A DNA stretch of 59,649 nucleotides from Latilactobacillus fuchuensis DSM 14340 = JCM 11249 (GCF_000615805.1 NZ_BAMJ01000011.1:1-59649), one strand, 5' to 3'; numbered from the stretch's first letter, positions 45,591 through 56,482 are shown. Translations and numbers: made by a program. The notes: a model not told the origin generated them from the sequence alone.

Positions 45591-46784
45591 ATGAAATTTA
45601 TCCATGCTGCAGATGCCCATATCGATAGTCCCTTTATGGGGCTCAAACAAGCGCCAGCGACTTTGTGGGAAACGATTCATCAATCAACCTTTACGGCTTT
45701 TAAAACACTGATTCAAACCGCGATTGATGAACAGGTCGATTTTGTGCTGCTGGTCGGTGATTCATTTGATCAAGAAGCGCAGAGCTTACCAGTTCAACGA
45801 TTTCTACAACAACAATTTGAACGCTTAGCGGCCGTCGAGATTCCGGTTTATTTGAGTTACGGGAATCATGATTATTGGGATGAACAACAGGTTCATTTTG
45901 AATTTCCGTCAAACGTGCACGTTTTTAAAACAAACGTTGAAACGATGACGTTAACGACTAAGGCCCAAGAAACGGTGACGATTGTTGGGTTTAGCTATGG
46001 GCAACGTTGGTTAACGGCCAATCAAGTCGATCAATTTCCACCACGTGCCACCACTGATTATATGATTGGAACGATTCACGGTAGCCAACAAGCCAATCCT
46101 GATGAGGACCATTATGCACCGTTTACGTTAAGTCAGTTGAACCAATTGCAATACGATTATTGGGCGTTGGGGCATATTCACAAACGCCAAATTCTACAAG
46201 AACGGCCATACGTTGTTTATCCGGGTAATTTACAGGGACGCCATAAAAATGAACCCGGTCAAAAAGGCTTTTACGTGGTGAACGCGGATGCAGGTCAATT
46301 CAAGTTAGATTTCCGACCAACGACCGTGATTGAATGGCAACGACAACAATTTGAGATTCAACCCGAAATGTCATTGAATCAATTACAAACCCAAATTAGT
46401 GCGCAATTACAACAAAGTGAGCAAGCAAGTTTAGTCAGTTTGGAATTAACGCACGCTCAGAATTTATCGGCCGACTTATTGCAACGGATTAATCACGATG
46501 AATTGTTGCTGATTCTACAAGAACAATTGACCAACAGTCAACCGCTGCATTGGCCGTACGCGTTAACCTTAAAATTTGATCAACAACAACAGTTTAGCCA
46601 AATCGATCAAACGTATTGGCAAGCTGCCGCCGCTGAAATCTTCACACCAGAGTATATTCGGGATAAAGCGCAACCGCTGATGAAAGAAGGCTTTATTAGA
46701 GATGCCGTGACGGATGAGCAATATCAAGCCGATTTAAAAGCCTTGGTTGAGACGATTCTACAAGAAAAGAAGTTGGGGGAATAA
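45591..46784 (+). CDS. yhaO: YhaO-like DNA repair metallophosphoesterase (SbcD/Mre11 family)
   Basis: A 397-aa nuclease. Phosphoesterase motifs: HAADAHIDS, LLVGDSFDQ, YLSYGNHDYW, GTIHG and WALGHIHKR supply the two-metal site. The C-terminal part (about 260-397) is Gln-rich. It partners YhaN as an SbcCD/Rad50-like pair. An extended -10 promoter (TGGTATAAT at 45535-45543) lies upstream. Three bases separate it from yhaN. Confidence 0.92.
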   Translation: MKFIHAADAHIDSPFMGLKQAPATLWETIHQSTFTAFKTLIQTAIDEQVDFVLLVGDSFDQEAQSLPVQRFLQQQFERLAAVEIPVYLSYGNHDYWDEQQVHFEFPSNVHVFKTNVETMTLTTKAQETVTIVGFSYGQRWLTANQVDQFPPRATTDYMIGTIHGSQQANPDEDHYAPFTLSQLNQLQYDYWALGHIHKRQILQERPYVVYPGNLQGRHKNEPGQKGFYVVNADAGQFKLDFRPTTVIEWQRQQFEIQPEMSLNQLQTQISAQLQQSEQASLVSLELTHAQNLSADLLQRINHDELLLILQEQLTNSQPLHWPYALTLKFDQQQQFSQIDQTYWQAAAAEIFTPEYIRDKAQPLMKEGFIRDAVTDEQYQADLKALVETILQEKKLGE

Positions 46785-46787
46785 GTC

Positions 46788-49490
46788 ATGCGAATTAAAA
46801 CAGTTACCATCTTCGGTTTTGGCAAATGGCATGACCAGGTCATCGATTTAGCGACCGATTATCAAGTTCTTTTTGGTCAAAACGAAGCTGGTAAATCAAC
46901 GTTAACGGCACTGATTAAAGGCATTTTGTTTGGCTTTGCTTCGGGCAAACAACGTTACGAACAATATAAACCTAAAAATGGGGCCCAATACGGCGGTGAA
47001 TTATTAGTTCAATATCAAGAACGAGAACTTGTGATTCGGCGGATTGATGGCAAGTTTGGTGGTGATGTAACGGTCATTGATCAAGGGAATGAATTTGGCG
47101 CCGATTATTTAGCGACCTTATTAGCCCCGGCCGATGAAGCGTTGTTCACCCAAATTTTCGAAACCAATCAACAGGATCTTAACCAGATATTCGGTTTAAA
47201 ACAGGCTGACTTCTTACAACACCTGTTGACGATTGGGGCGGTTGGTAGTCACGAATGGTTGAATTTTGCTAAAGCACTGGATAAAGAAGGTCAAAAAATT
47301 TATAAACCTTCTGGTCGGAAATGGCCATTGAATCAGGCTTTGAAAAGTTATCCAGATTTAGTCCAGACCGTCAAAGAAGCCAGCACCGGCTATCAAGCGT
47401 ATGAGCAGAATGCGCAAATATTACAACAAGCCACGGCTAAACGGCAAAGTTTAACGGCTCAGATTGAACAGTTACAAGCGACAATCAACCAGCAACAACG
47501 GTTGATTGAACGTTGGCCGCATTATCAAGAATGGCAAGGACTCCAGAGTGAATTAGCACATGCGACGGCCTTTGACGCAACCATTTATACCCAATACCAA
47601 GCCTTAGTCGAACAGCAACGGGCGGTTGAAACAGAATTAAAAAATGCGCAAGCGACGATTGCAGAGGTCCAAGAGACCTTAGATCAAACCGGTGAGTTTC
47701 GTTTTTATCAAGCCAATCAAGCCACTGTCACACCGCTGTTTGACCAGCTGTCGGCGCAACAGCAACAACTTGAAGTTTTAAAACTCAAACAAGCGCAACT
47801 CACGAAGTTAACGACTGAAAAAACACAATTGGTGGCTCAACATCAATGGGGAGCACAAGTGCCTGCCATATTGACGGCCGACCAAGTTGAACAACTGCAA
47901 GAAGCTTCCGACCAACAACAACGATTAGCGACTGAACAACAAGTCTTATTGTCTAAAACAGAAGGGCTGCAAACCCAAGTCGCCACCCAAGAACAGTTAG
48001 TCAATCAATTAGAAACCACAACGGTGCGGCCAACTCGTCAGAACCAAACCATTTTCTGGGGCGTTGGTGGGATCTTGTTATTGACCATTTTCTTACCAGG
48101 CGTGTTTAAAGTAGGCGCGATTGTCGGTTTACTCGTGTTGGGTTACGGTTGGTACCAACGACAACAAGCCCAACAACAACTGACTCAGGGTGTTGAACAA
48201 AAAGCGCAGTGGCAACAAGCACTCGCCCAATTAGACGCACTGAAAGATGAACAACAAACGCAAGCAGCGGCGTTAACCGCTAGTCAAGCGCAGTTACAGG
48301 CATCTCAACAACAAACCACCGCTATTTTGACGGAAGCCGGTTATGCGACTGAAACTTCGGTGTCGCTTGTGTTGAATCAGCAAAATGATTTGAAACGGGT
48401 CGCACAATTGACGACCGAAATTAAGCAACAAACGGTGGCGGTTGAAACACTGCAAAATCAATTAACGACTTATTACCAACAATGGCAGTTTGCACAAGAA
48501 TGGGTCGGCGCGCTCCAAGGTAGCGATGCGGTTAACTTAACCCAGATTGATCAGTTTAAGAGCCGGGTTGCACAATTACAACAATCACTGGCTCAAAGTA
48601 ATGAAAGTTATCACTATTATCAACAACAAGTGATCCGATTAACGGCTAAACAAACGACATTACTCGAGGCCCAAAAGCAATTACTAGCCAGTGCTCAACT
48701 AAAAACAGCGGCCGAATTAGAGGCGTGTTACAAAGCGGAAAAACAACGGCAAGTCGCTCAACAACGCTGTTCAGATTTAGCGGCTGAATTAGATCAAGCG
48801 TTACCTGAATTGCAAGCCGTTACCGATTTAGCGCAGTTAGAAAATGATTATAAACAACAACAAGCGCAATTGGCAATTGCTAATCAGGCACTGCAAGAAC
48901 AACAACAAGTCATTGCGGAACTGAGTGTCACTCAACAAAAGCTAGTCGATGACGATCAATATCAACTGTTACGGCAAGAACAACTACAAGCAGAAGCCAA
49001 CATTACGGATTTAGCGCAAGCTTGGTTGGCTAACCAATTGGCGATTGACTGGATTCAAGCCACCTTAAAGGCGGCTTCGCAGGAACGTTTTCCACGAATA
49101 TTGGTTAAAGCAACGACTTACTTTGCCTTATTAACGCAAAATCGATATCAGCAAATTAATTTTGAAGAAGAGGTGATGACGGTCTTGCGCGCCGATCAAG
49201 TGTTATTTGAAGTCGGTGAGCTATCACAAGGGACCGCCGAACAACTCTACATCGCATTACGGTTCGCATTTGCAGAAGAGATTGCCGATGTGGTATCGTT
49301 ACCTTTATTAATTGATGATGGTTTTGTTAATTTCGATGACCAACGTCAAGCGGCCATCTGGGAATTATTACAGCGTTTGAGCGAACATCATCAGGTAATT
49401 TATTTAACGGCCAATCCCCGAACAGAAACCGTCTTCGGAGCGGCACATTGGTTAAATTTAGAGAAAGTAGGTCAGATAGATGCCCACTAA
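46788..49490 (+). CDS. yhaN: YhaN-like ATPase (SbcC/Rad50-type, coiled coil)
   Basis: A 900-aa protein. Walker A FGQNEAGKSTL near residue 33, very long Gln/Ala-rich coiled coils (about 190-410 and 455-760), a central hydrophobic pair IFWGVGGILLLTIFLPGVFKV (about 420-455) as in Bacillus YhaN, and a C-terminal signature LSQGTAEQLYIALRFA with Walker B LPLLIDDGFVNFD. It acts in double-strand break processing with YhaO, perhaps at the membrane. Gln-rich composition is a clear bias of this gene pair. Overlaps yhaM by 11 bases. Confidence 0.92.
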   Translation: MRIKTVTIFGFGKWHDQVIDLATDYQVLFGQNEAGKSTLTALIKGILFGFASGKQRYEQYKPKNGAQYGGELLVQYQERELVIRRIDGKFGGDVTVIDQGNEFGADYLATLLAPADEALFTQIFETNQQDLNQIFGLKQADFLQHLLTIGAVGSHEWLNFAKALDKEGQKIYKPSGRKWPLNQALKSYPDLVQTVKEASTGYQAYEQNAQILQQATAKRQSLTAQIEQLQATINQQQRLIERWPHYQEWQGLQSELAHATAFDATIYTQYQALVEQQRAVETELKNAQATIAEVQETLDQTGEFRFYQANQATVTPLFDQLSAQQQQLEVLKLKQAQLTKLTTEKTQLVAQHQWGAQVPAILTADQVEQLQEASDQQQRLATEQQVLLSKTEGLQTQVATQEQLVNQLETTTVRPTRQNQTIFWGVGGILLLTIFLPGVFKVGAIVGLLVLGYGWYQRQQAQQQLTQGVEQKAQWQQALAQLDALKDEQQTQAAALTASQAQLQASQQQTTAILTEAGYATETSVSLVLNQQNDLKRVAQLTTEIKQQTVAVETLQNQLTTYYQQWQFAQEWVGALQGSDAVNLTQIDQFKSRVAQLQQSLAQSNESYHYYQQQVIRLTAKQTTLLEAQKQLLASAQLKTAAELEACYKAEKQRQVAQQRCSDLAAELDQALPELQAVTDLAQLENDYKQQQAQLAIANQALQEQQQVIAELSVTQQKLVDDDQYQLLRQEQLQAEANITDLAQAWLANQLAIDWIQATLKAASQERFPRILVKATTYFALLTQNRYQQINFEEEVMTVLRADQVLFEVGELSQGTAEQLYIALRFAFAEEIADVVSLPLLIDDGFVNFDDQRQAAIWELLQRLSEHHQVIYLTANPRTETVFGAAHWLNLEKVGQIDAH

Positions 49491-50445
49491 AAAAATATTT
49501 GATTATCAAAATGACGAACCGATTGATTTGTTTGTCTTAATTAAAACGGCAGATGTCCGGGTTGCCAAGAATGGGAAACAGTTCATTGCGTTCACTTTCC
49601 AAGATCAATCGGGTCAAATCAGTGGTAAATACTGGGACGCTTCCGATGCGGACGTTACCAAATTTACCGCGGGCCAAGTGATTCATTTACAAGGGAAACG
49701 GGAATTGTACCAAAGTAATCCGCAAGTTAAAATCTATAAGTTGCGTGAAACTACGGCAGATGAACCGCAATCAGTTGAACAGTTCGTGCCGAAAGCACCG
49801 GTTCAAGTCGAAGAGATGCAAGAAGAAATCAGCCAAGTATTATTTGAGATTAAAAATCCGAATTGGCAACGACTTGTCCGCCATTTGTTACAAAAACACC
49901 AACCAGAATTCTTTAGTTATCCAGCGGCTAAAACCAACCACCATGCTTTTGCAGGTGGCTTGGCTTATCACACCTTATCGATGTTACGCCTAGCGAAGAC
50001 CATTGCGGCTCAGTATCCACAAATCAATGACTCCTTATTATTTGCGGGCGTGTTGTTACATGATCTAGGGAAGACGTTAGAATTATCAGGCCCAATTTCG
50101 ACCGAATACACAGTCCGCGGTAACTTAATTGGCCATATCGTCTTGGTCGACGAAGAAATTGTCCGTGCTTGCGATACGCTCAAGATTGATACCAATAGTG
50201 AAGACATGTTGCTTTTGCGGCACGTTGTGTTAGCCCATCATGGTTTGTTGGAATACGGATCGCCCGTTAGACCACAAGTCTTGGAGGCCGATGTGTTACA
50301 CCAAATCGATGAACTAGATGCGAGTATCACGATGATGACCCAGTCTTTGAAACATGCGGAACCCGGGCATTATACGGAGCGGATGTTTGCAATGGATGGT
50401 CGCCAATTCTACCGACCAGAACACGATGAAGCGTTAGAAGAATAG
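49480..50445 (+). CDS. yhaM: 3'-5' exoribonuclease YhaM
   Basis: A 321-aa enzyme: N-terminal OB fold (about 10-90, GQISGKYWDAS, GKRELYQSNPQVKI) and an HD domain (about 160-290) with HHAFAGGLAYHT, LLHDLGK and the downstream H of VVLAHHG as metal ligands. It trims 3' RNA ends in Firmicutes. The start overlaps the end of yhaN, coupling translation. Confidence 0.95.
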   Translation: MPTKKIFDYQNDEPIDLFVLIKTADVRVAKNGKQFIAFTFQDQSGQISGKYWDASDADVTKFTAGQVIHLQGKRELYQSNPQVKIYKLRETTADEPQSVEQFVPKAPVQVEEMQEEISQVLFEIKNPNWQRLVRHLLQKHQPEFFSYPAAKTNHHAFAGGLAYHTLSMLRLAKTIAAQYPQINDSLLFAGVLLHDLGKTLELSGPISTEYTVRGNLIGHIVLVDEEIVRACDTLKIDTNSEDMLLLRHVVLAHHGLLEYGSPVRPQVLEADVLHQIDELDASITMMTQSLKHAEPGHYTERMFAMDGRQFYRPEHDEALEE

Positions 50446-50448
50446 TCC

Positions 50449-50485
50449 AAAAAAAGGCGTCCGACAATTTGTCGGACGCCTTTTT
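50449..50485. terminator. Bidirectional terminator
   Basis: AAAAAGGCGTCCGAC and GTCGGACGCCTTTTT, 5-base loop, between convergent yhaM and prsA. Confidence 0.92.
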
Positions 50486-50493
50486 CAATGTGC

Positions 50494-51399
50494 TTATTTA
50501 GAAGATGAAGAAGATGATGCTTTACTATTCACGCCGTAGCTTGAAAGTAAGTCAGATAAGTCTTTATCTTTGATTGAAACGTTAGCTTTCTTAAGCACCT
50601 TAGTGATGATCTTGTTCATAACAGTTGTATCAGTCATCCATTTAGCATAAACTTGGCTCGTTAATTCCTTCTTGTGATCAGCCATCTTACCCTTACCAGG
50701 GTTCTTGATCATGCGGATAACGTGGTAGCCATAGCTTGTCTTAATAGGCGTTGTTGTGTATTCGTTAGTCTTCAACTTGAAGGCAGCAGTCTTGAAGGTT
50801 GAATCTAATGATGTATCAGTGCTATCAAATGTTGGTAATTTACCGCCATCTTTTTTAGTACCAGTATCAGTTGAATATTTAGCTGCTAAAGTTGTGAAGT
50901 TCTTAGTGGTGTTGTCTTTAGCAAGTTCTGCAATGACTGTTTCAGCAGTTGCTTTCTTTTCAACTAAGATATGTTGAACTTCAACTTTTGGTTCGTATGA
51001 TTTCCATTGTGTTTTCAAGTTAGCATTTGTGACTTTTTTGTTAGCTTTTAAAGCTGCTTCAGTTAACATTTGAGTCTTGATTTGTTTCTTGAATGATGAA
51101 GTTGTTAAACCACTTTGTGAGAGAACAGAGCTGAATGATGAACCATATTGTTTCTTGTAAGTGTTATAAGTTGATGTGACTTTCTTATCAGACACTTTGC
51201 TGCCGTATTGTTCTTCAAGGGCTTTTTCTAAGATCATGGTTTGCAATTGTTGCTTACCAGTCGTTGTTTCCTTAGTTTCCTTGTAGTATTCGGCTTGAGT
51301 GACTTTACCACCCTTTAAAGTTGCGATTGTTGTGCTACCACAACCTGCTAGTGAGACTACCATTAATAAACTGGCAGCGGCTAATAGCCATTTTTTCAT
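50494..51399 (-). CDS. prsA: PrsA-like peptidyl-prolyl isomerase lipoprotein
   Basis: A 301-aa extracytoplasmic foldase. Lipoprotein signal [11 protein letters not shown] with lipobox LAGC, an N-terminal SurA-like region, then a parvulin domain (about 130-225: [45 protein letters not shown]), a helical tail, and a Ser-rich end. It helps fold secreted proteins, which here would include the WxL and LPXTG proteins. ATG 51399 follows AAGGATG. Confidence 0.94.
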   Translation of the reverse strand: MKKWLLAAASLLMVVSLAGCGSTTIATLKGGKVTQAEYYKETKETTTGKQQLQTMILEKALEEQYGSKVSDKKVTSTYNTYKKQYGSSFSSVLSQSGLTTSSFKKQIKTQMLTEAALKANKKVTNANLKTQWKSYEPKVEVQHILVEKKATAETVIAELAKDNTTKNFTTLAAKYSTDTGTKKDGGKLPTFDSTDTSLDSTFKTAAFKLKTNEYTTTPIKTSYGYHVIRMIKNPGKGKMADHKKELTSQVYAKWMTDTTVMNKIITKVLKKANVSIKDKDLSDLLSSYGVNSKASSSSSSK

Positions 51400-51594
51400 T
51401 ATCTGACACATCCTTATCAAGTATTATGAATAAATTCGAACTGAATTATGAATTCAACAATTAATATAACACATAAACTAATTAAATTAAATCAATGCCC
51501 TGAATCTTCACAAAACTTTCAAATTTAGGTTTTTCGTGAAGATGGCCGCAATCCGTTGAGGGGCTTAATGATTTTTAAGTTAATTAAATAACAA

Positions 51595-51918
51595 TTACTG
51601 GGGTAAATTTTTTTCGAGACGTTCTAGTGATTCGTTGATTTGAGCAATTCGGGGTGCCGCTTCAAATGAAAATGATTGAAGGGCTTCGCTAATGTCGGCG
51701 ACGGAATCGACCGCGGTCGTCTTTAATTCGGTGGCTAAGTTGTTAGACGCTTCTTTTAATTGCGTGGCACTCGTTTGTACATCTTGGGCGCCGGTCGTGA
51801 TGTCGTTTAAATAATCAACCACCGCTTGTTGCCGTTGGGGACCCGTTTTTTTAGCGGTCAGTAGTGCATAAGTGGTGCCCAATAGGCCGCCGATTAATAA
51901 CCCTTTTGAAAATCCCAT
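51595..51918 (-). CDS. YtxH-like membrane-tethered protein
   Basis: A 107-aa protein with an N-terminal glycine-rich helix (GLLIGGLLGTTYALLTAKKTG) followed by a helical, Thr/Ala-rich region (about 35-105), the layout of YtxH-domain proteins. Role unclear, often stress-linked. Its ATG overlaps the stop of the HIT gene (TAATG). Confidence 0.75.
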   Translation of the reverse strand: MGFSKGLLIGGLLGTTYALLTAKKTGPQRQQAVVDYLNDITTGAQDVQTSATQLKEASNNLATELKTTAVDSVADISEALQSFSFEAAPRIAQINESLERLEKNLPQ

Positions 51919-52349
51919 TAGTTAACCTCCAGTTGGGCCTGAATGCGGTCCGCAATCGTTTTGAGTTGTGCCGGTGTGTAATCGGCTGAATGATCTACAA
52001 ACTGCATTGAAAAGCCGTCTTGTGCGCCGTAGCGCGGAATCAGATGAATATGTGAATGGAAAACGGATTGATAAGCGACTTCGCCATTGTTATTACAGAT
52101 GTTGAGGCCTTTAATCGCCGGGTCGCTGGCTTTAATCGCGTTGGCAATTTTGGGCAACCGGCTAAAGACCGTCGCGGCCAATTCAGAATCGTATTCAAAA
52201 ATATCAGCGACGTGTTTTTTAGGGATTAGCAACGTGTGTCCGGGTGTGGCTTGGGTTAAGTCTAGGAAGGCCTTCACTTGGTCATCTTCGTAAACAACCG
52301 TACTAGGGATTTCGTTACGAACAATTTTACAAAAAATACAATTATCCAT
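51918..52349 (-). CDS. hit: HIT-family nucleotide hydrolase
   Basis: A 143-aa protein with zinc-site-like CIFCKI at the N terminus, TPGHTLLIPKKH and the histidine triad HSHIHLIPR. It acts on AMP-linked nucleotides. Its neighbours ecsAB (divergent) and prsA are the usual HIT context in Firmicutes. Confidence 0.93.
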   Translation of the reverse strand: MDNCIFCKIVRNEIPSTVVYEDDQVKAFLDLTQATPGHTLLIPKKHVADIFEYDSELAATVFSRLPKIANAIKASDPAIKGLNICNNNGEVAYQSVFHSHIHLIPRYGAQDGFSMQFVDHSADYTPAQLKTIADRIQAQLEVN

Positions 52350-52535
52350 GATGAGTCACTCACTTTCATATCGTCTAAATCTAGGTTCATGCTATCATAA
52401 AGTGCCTATTTGCGCTACTGTTAGCTTGCTAGCGACACACTTTAAAAAAATCGTTAAGATGATACACAGTATGTAGTGTTCATGGTAAGATATGGTTGCA
52501 GACCTAAAGCGATAAAAATGAACGAGGTAATTAAA

Positions 52536-53264
52536 ATGAGTTTAGAAATCAAACAATTAACCGGGGGTTACGCCCACGTACCGGTTTTAAAAGACGTTAG
52601 TTTCACCGTGCCAGATCAACAAGTGGTTGGTCTAATCGGGTTAAACGGGGCGGGGAAGTCGACGACCATTAAACACGTTATCGGGTTATTGACGCCACAA
52701 GCTGGGACAATTACGTTGAACGGGGTCACGTTACAATCGAACCCGAATCAATACCGGCAAAAAATGGCGTATGTTCCAGAAACGCCGATTTTATACCCTG
52801 AATTAACATTAAAAGAACATCTGGATTTAACGATTATGGCGTACCAATTAGATCCCGAGAAAACTTGGGTGAAGGCGAACCAACTATTAAAACAATTCCG
52901 ATTGGATAATAAGCTTGATTGGTTCCCAGTCCATTTTTCAAAAGGGATGCGTCAAAAGGTGATGATCGTCAACGCGTTTATGACCGATGCCGATTTATTT
53001 ATCATTGACGAACCATTCACTGGTTTAGACCCGTTAGCGATTCATGATTTATTGGACATCATCGCGGATAAGAAAGCGCAAGGGGCAGCGATTTTAATGT
53101 CGACCCATATTTTAGCGACCGCTCAACAATATGCTGATTCATTCGTTTTATTGAATCAGGGACGAGTACGCGCAACGGGCACATTGGCCGAATTAAAAAC
53201 TGAATTTAAGATGGCGGACGCTAACTTAGATGATATTTATTTACAGATGACGAAAGAAGGCTAA
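52536..53264 (+). CDS. ecsA: ABC transporter ATPase EcsA
   Basis: A 242-aa ATPase: Walker A GLNGAGKST, Walker B LFIIDEPFTGLDP and switch MSTHILATA; the signature is degenerate (FSKGMRQKV), as usual for EcsA. Works with EcsB; ecs mutants of Bacillus are defective in secretion and regulated proteolysis. Divergent from the HIT gene. Start chosen at ATG 52536 for its spacing from GAGG. Confidence 0.93.
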   Translation: MSLEIKQLTGGYAHVPVLKDVSFTVPDQQVVGLIGLNGAGKSTTIKHVIGLLTPQAGTITLNGVTLQSNPNQYRQKMAYVPETPILYPELTLKEHLDLTIMAYQLDPEKTWVKANQLLKQFRLDNKLDWFPVHFSKGMRQKVMIVNAFMTDADLFIIDEPFTGLDPLAIHDLLDIIADKKAQGAAILMSTHILATAQQYADSFVLLNQGRVRATGTLAELKTEFKMADANLDDIYLQMTKEG

Positions 53265-53266
53265 AC

Positions 53267-54468
53267 ATGCAATCATTATGGCAAGAACGCGTGCGACGCA
53301 CGTCAATCAACAAGTTAAATATTTACGGTTGGTCTTTAATGACCATTTTGTACTCGCAATTATCTTTTTATTAGGGGCTTTGGGTTACACTTACGCCAAT
53401 GCGATTAAGGCAATTGATCCGACGAGTTGGTGGCTAAAACCGGTGATTAGTTTGGTGTTACTGGCCAGTCTTAGTTTTGGTCGGTTAGCCACGCTACTAC
53501 ATGAAGCGGACAGTGTTTTCTTACTGCCTCAAGAATCGCAATTACCGAGTTATTTGAAGGCGGCGCAACGCTACAGCATGTGGTTACCGTTTAGTTGGTT
53601 AGCCATGATCACGTTATTAGTTGCGCCAACACTCTTAGTCACTAAGACGGTCCCGGCTTGGATGTTACTCGGTTTATTAGCCACGCTTTGGTTGATTAAA
53701 AGTCGACGCTTTTCAAGCCAAATTGGTCAGTGGTATCAAGGAACCGGTACGCAACAAACTGGTTTATGGTTACTGATTGATTGGGTATTAGTGGCGAGTC
53801 AATTGTGGTTGGGTTGGTCAATCGCTGGCTTAGTGATTGCGGCGGGGCTTTTGTATTGGCAACGGCAACAACAAACTAAGATTCAAGCTACGCAGTTATT
53901 TAATTGGTTGACCGCAGTCAGTGCTGAAGATTCACGCATGGGTCGAATTTATCGCCTGTATAATCTCTTCACCGATGTGCCCGGCTTAAACAGTCAGGTT
54001 AAACGCCGTCGCTATTTAGATGGTCTGATTCAGTGGTTGAGTGCTAACAATCCAAATCCATTCTATTTCCTATATCTACGGGGCTTTTTACGGGGAACGG
54101 AATTTAGCGGTTTATACTTAAGATTAGTCATTATTGGTGGCATTATTATTTGGTTCAGCCAAATTTGGTGGTTAGCATTATTGCTAGGACTATTATTAAT
54201 CTATCTCGTTGGTTTTCAACTATTGCCGGTTTATCAACAATATGATCAAAATATTTTTACGCACCTTTACCCAGTCGCGCAAACAACCAAATTGCAGGCC
54301 TTTAAACGACTTATTTGGCGATTAGTCGCAATCGAAATTATTTTATTGAGTCTTTTAATCTTGATTCGTTTTGGCTTAAATGGGCAGAGTTTGGTCAGTA
54401 TCGTTGCTTTTGGGGGCTTAGGGTATGGCTTTGTTCAATTCTATCTACCACGGCGTTTAACAAAATAA
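53267..54468 (+). pseudogene. ecsB: EcsB membrane subunit, frameshift near the N terminus
   Basis: ATG 53267, two bases after the ecsA stop, opens MQSLWQERVRR, the expected EcsB N terminus. That frame soon ends; the protein continues one base out of frame from about 53300 as [30 protein letters not shown]. Adding one C in CGACGCAC (53294-53301) joins them into MQSLWQERVRRHVNQQ. The rest is intact, about 400 aa with around ten helices. An ATG at 53278 in the second frame could still start a slightly shorter, nearly full-length protein, so function may survive. True frameshift or sequence error. Confidence 0.75.
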
Positions 54469-54598
54469 ATGTTAGAAACAACGGTTAGTGACTTGACGTA
54501 AGGCGTTTGACTATTATATGATTATCCTAGTTATCGTCAGTTGAAGTGTCGCAGCACGTGGGAAAGTGCTTGATCTTAGTGTAAAGGAGTCGAGGCCG

Positions 54599-55384
54599 AT
54601 GAATTTCGACTTGGAGACTGGTTGGCAAGTTCAACCAGCTGGTGGGGACACTGGCACCGCCTTTTTGGGTGTCCGTGCGTCGGAAAAAATCTTTTTAAAA
54701 CGAAATACATCGCCATTTTTAGCGGCTCTTTCAGCAGAAGCCATTACGCCTAAGCTGATTTGGACCAAGCGAATTGCGACGGGGGATGTGCTAACCGCCC
54801 AAGAATGGTTGAACGGTCGGACTTTGAAACGGGCTGAAATGAACAGTCCGCAAGTGGCCAAGTTATTGGCACGGGTTCACCAATCATTATTGTTGAAGCG
54901 GATGCTCAACAAAGTGGGCGGTCAAACATGGCACGCACCAGAAATGTTGCAAACTTACTTTTACGATCTACCCCAAGATTTACGGCAACATCCGTTATTG
55001 GAGCAGGTCGTCCAAACATTAAAACAAACAATGGCTGATTTGAAGACCCCTTCAATGGAAGTCTGTCATGGCGATTTGAATCATAAGAATTGGTTGTTAT
55101 CAGATATTAATCGCTTGTATTTAGTCGATTGGGATTCAGCGATGCTCGCTGATCCAGCAGTCGATTTCGGAATGATTTTATTTCAATATGTTCCACGTCA
55201 AGAATGGCAGAAGTGGCTTGAAACTTACGGATTGGACGTGACCCCAGAATTAATGGCGCGCGTGTTCTGGTACGGTAGTTTGAACTTACTTCAAAGCATT
55301 AAGCACCATTATCAACGTGGTCGTTTTACTGAGATGAACCATGACATATTGCGTTTGAAAGAATTAGTTTCTGAAATAAATTAA
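54599..55384 (+). CDS. ytmP: YtmP-like phosphotransferase (choline/aminoglycoside kinase fold)
   Basis: A 261-aa kinase-like protein. Catalytic loop VCHGDLNHKNWLLSD and metal-binding YLVDWDSAMLADPAVD. It normally precedes trmB in Firmicutes, as here. The substrate is unknown; it is not a resistance enzyme by context. ATG 54599 follows AAAGGAG. Confidence 0.87.
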   Translation: MNFDLETGWQVQPAGGDTGTAFLGVRASEKIFLKRNTSPFLAALSAEAITPKLIWTKRIATGDVLTAQEWLNGRTLKRAEMNSPQVAKLLARVHQSLLLKRMLNKVGGQTWHAPEMLQTYFYDLPQDLRQHPLLEQVVQTLKQTMADLKTPSMEVCHGDLNHKNWLLSDINRLYLVDWDSAMLADPAVDFGMILFQYVPRQEWQKWLETYGLDVTPELMARVFWYGSLNLLQSIKHHYQRGRFTEMNHDILRLKELVSEIN

Positions 55385-55450
55385 AACATGAATGCCAAAA
55401 GTTGGGCGCTGGTCCAACTTTTTTAATTGGTATCAAATAAGGAGTGCGTT

Positions 55451-56104
55451 ATGCGTTTAAGAAATAAACCATGGGCTAAGGATTTAATTGAAGCCAATCC
55501 CGAAAAGATTTTAGTGAGTCCCGAAACGATTGCCGGACACTGGCAATCTCGTTTTGCTAAAGAACAACCCATTTATATTGAAGTTGGTTCCGGTAAAGGT
55601 CAATTTATCACTCAGATGGCGCAAAAATATCCGGACCGGAATTTTATCGCCGTTGAAATTCAAGAATCAGCGATTGCCGTCATTCTCCAGAAACAAGTTG
55701 AATTGCAATTGCCTAATCTTCAATTGTTATTGGGGACTGGCGCGTCATTAACGACTTTCTTTGCGGATAATGAAGTCGCCGGTGTCTATCTCAACTTCTC
55801 CGATCCATGGCCTAAAACGCGTCATGAAAAGCGCCGGTTAACCTTCAAGACGTTCCTTGCTGAATATCAACAAATCATGCAAGCGGATGGTTATCTGCGG
55901 TTTAAGACGGACAATCAAGGATTGTTTGAATATTCATTGTGCAGCTTGAATGCTTATGGGATGTTGTTGGATGACGTGTCACTAGATTTACACAAGAGCG
56001 ACTTAGCGATTGAAAACGTCCAAACTGAATATGAAGAAAAATTCAGCAAACGTGGCGATCGGATTTATCGTTTAGAAGCCCATTTTAAATCAGATAAAGC
56101 ATAA
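55451..56104 (+). CDS. trmB: tRNA (guanine-N7-)-methyltransferase TrmB
   Basis: A 217-aa enzyme: SAM site [21 protein letters not shown], and the family hallmark [16 protein letters not shown]; methylates G46 of tRNA. ATG 55451 follows AAGGAGTG. Placed just after ytmP. Confidence 0.96.
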   Translation: MRLRNKPWAKDLIEANPEKILVSPETIAGHWQSRFAKEQPIYIEVGSGKGQFITQMAQKYPDRNFIAVEIQESAIAVILQKQVELQLPNLQLLLGTGASLTTFFADNEVAGVYLNFSDPWPKTRHEKRRLTFKTFLAEYQQIMQADGYLRFKTDNQGLFEYSLCSLNAYGMLLDDVSLDLHKSDLAIENVQTEYEEKFSKRGDRIYRLEAHFKSDKA

Positions 56105-56151
56105 AAAAATAAACGAACCATCCTCAATCCAGGATGGTTCGTTTATTTTTT
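56104..56151. terminator. Bidirectional terminator
   Basis: AAAAAATAAACGAACCATCC and its inverse, 6-base loop, between convergent genes. Confidence 0.9.
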
Positions 56152-56482
56152 AGGGCTGTAATTGTGAAAATTCGATGACGACACCGGTTTTAGCATCGAC
56201 CTTAAAGTGGAACTGATTGGTGCCGTTCGATTGTTCGGTAATCACGCCACCTTGATAAACGGGAAAAGTCCGTTTATTTTGCGAAAAGAGGTGGGGACTT
56301 TCTTCAATCCAAGCACCGACGATTTGGCCTTCGTGTTTCAAACCAGCCTTGACGTCTTCTAGAATCTGATTTAATTTAATGGCTTTTTGTTGGTTTTTGT
56401 ACTGACGAGCGCTGATGGTTGTTGCTAGCGCAAGTCCAAAACCAGTTAAAAGATATTTGACAACTGAACTATGTTTTTTCAA
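56150..56482 (-). CDS. PepSY-like small secreted or membrane protein
   Basis: A 110-aa protein from TTG 56482 (GAGGAG seven bases upstream). One N-terminal helix (VVKYLLTGFGLALATTISA), then a basic stretch and a C-terminal beta region (FHFKVDAKTGVVIEFSQLQP) that looks like half a PepSY domain. Function unknown. It lies beside the thioredoxin-like gene as in other Firmicutes. Confidence 0.7.
   Translation of the reverse strand: MKKHSSVVKYLLTGFGLALATTISARQYKNQQKAIKLNQILEDVKAGLKHEGQIVGAWIEESPHLFSQNKRTFPVYQGGVITEQSNGTNQFHFKVDAKTGVVIEFSQLQP

Noticed and set aside
54599-55384. Aminoglycoside resistance gene
   Set aside because: The kinase fold is shared, but the ytmP-trmB neighbourhood identifies a housekeeping gene.
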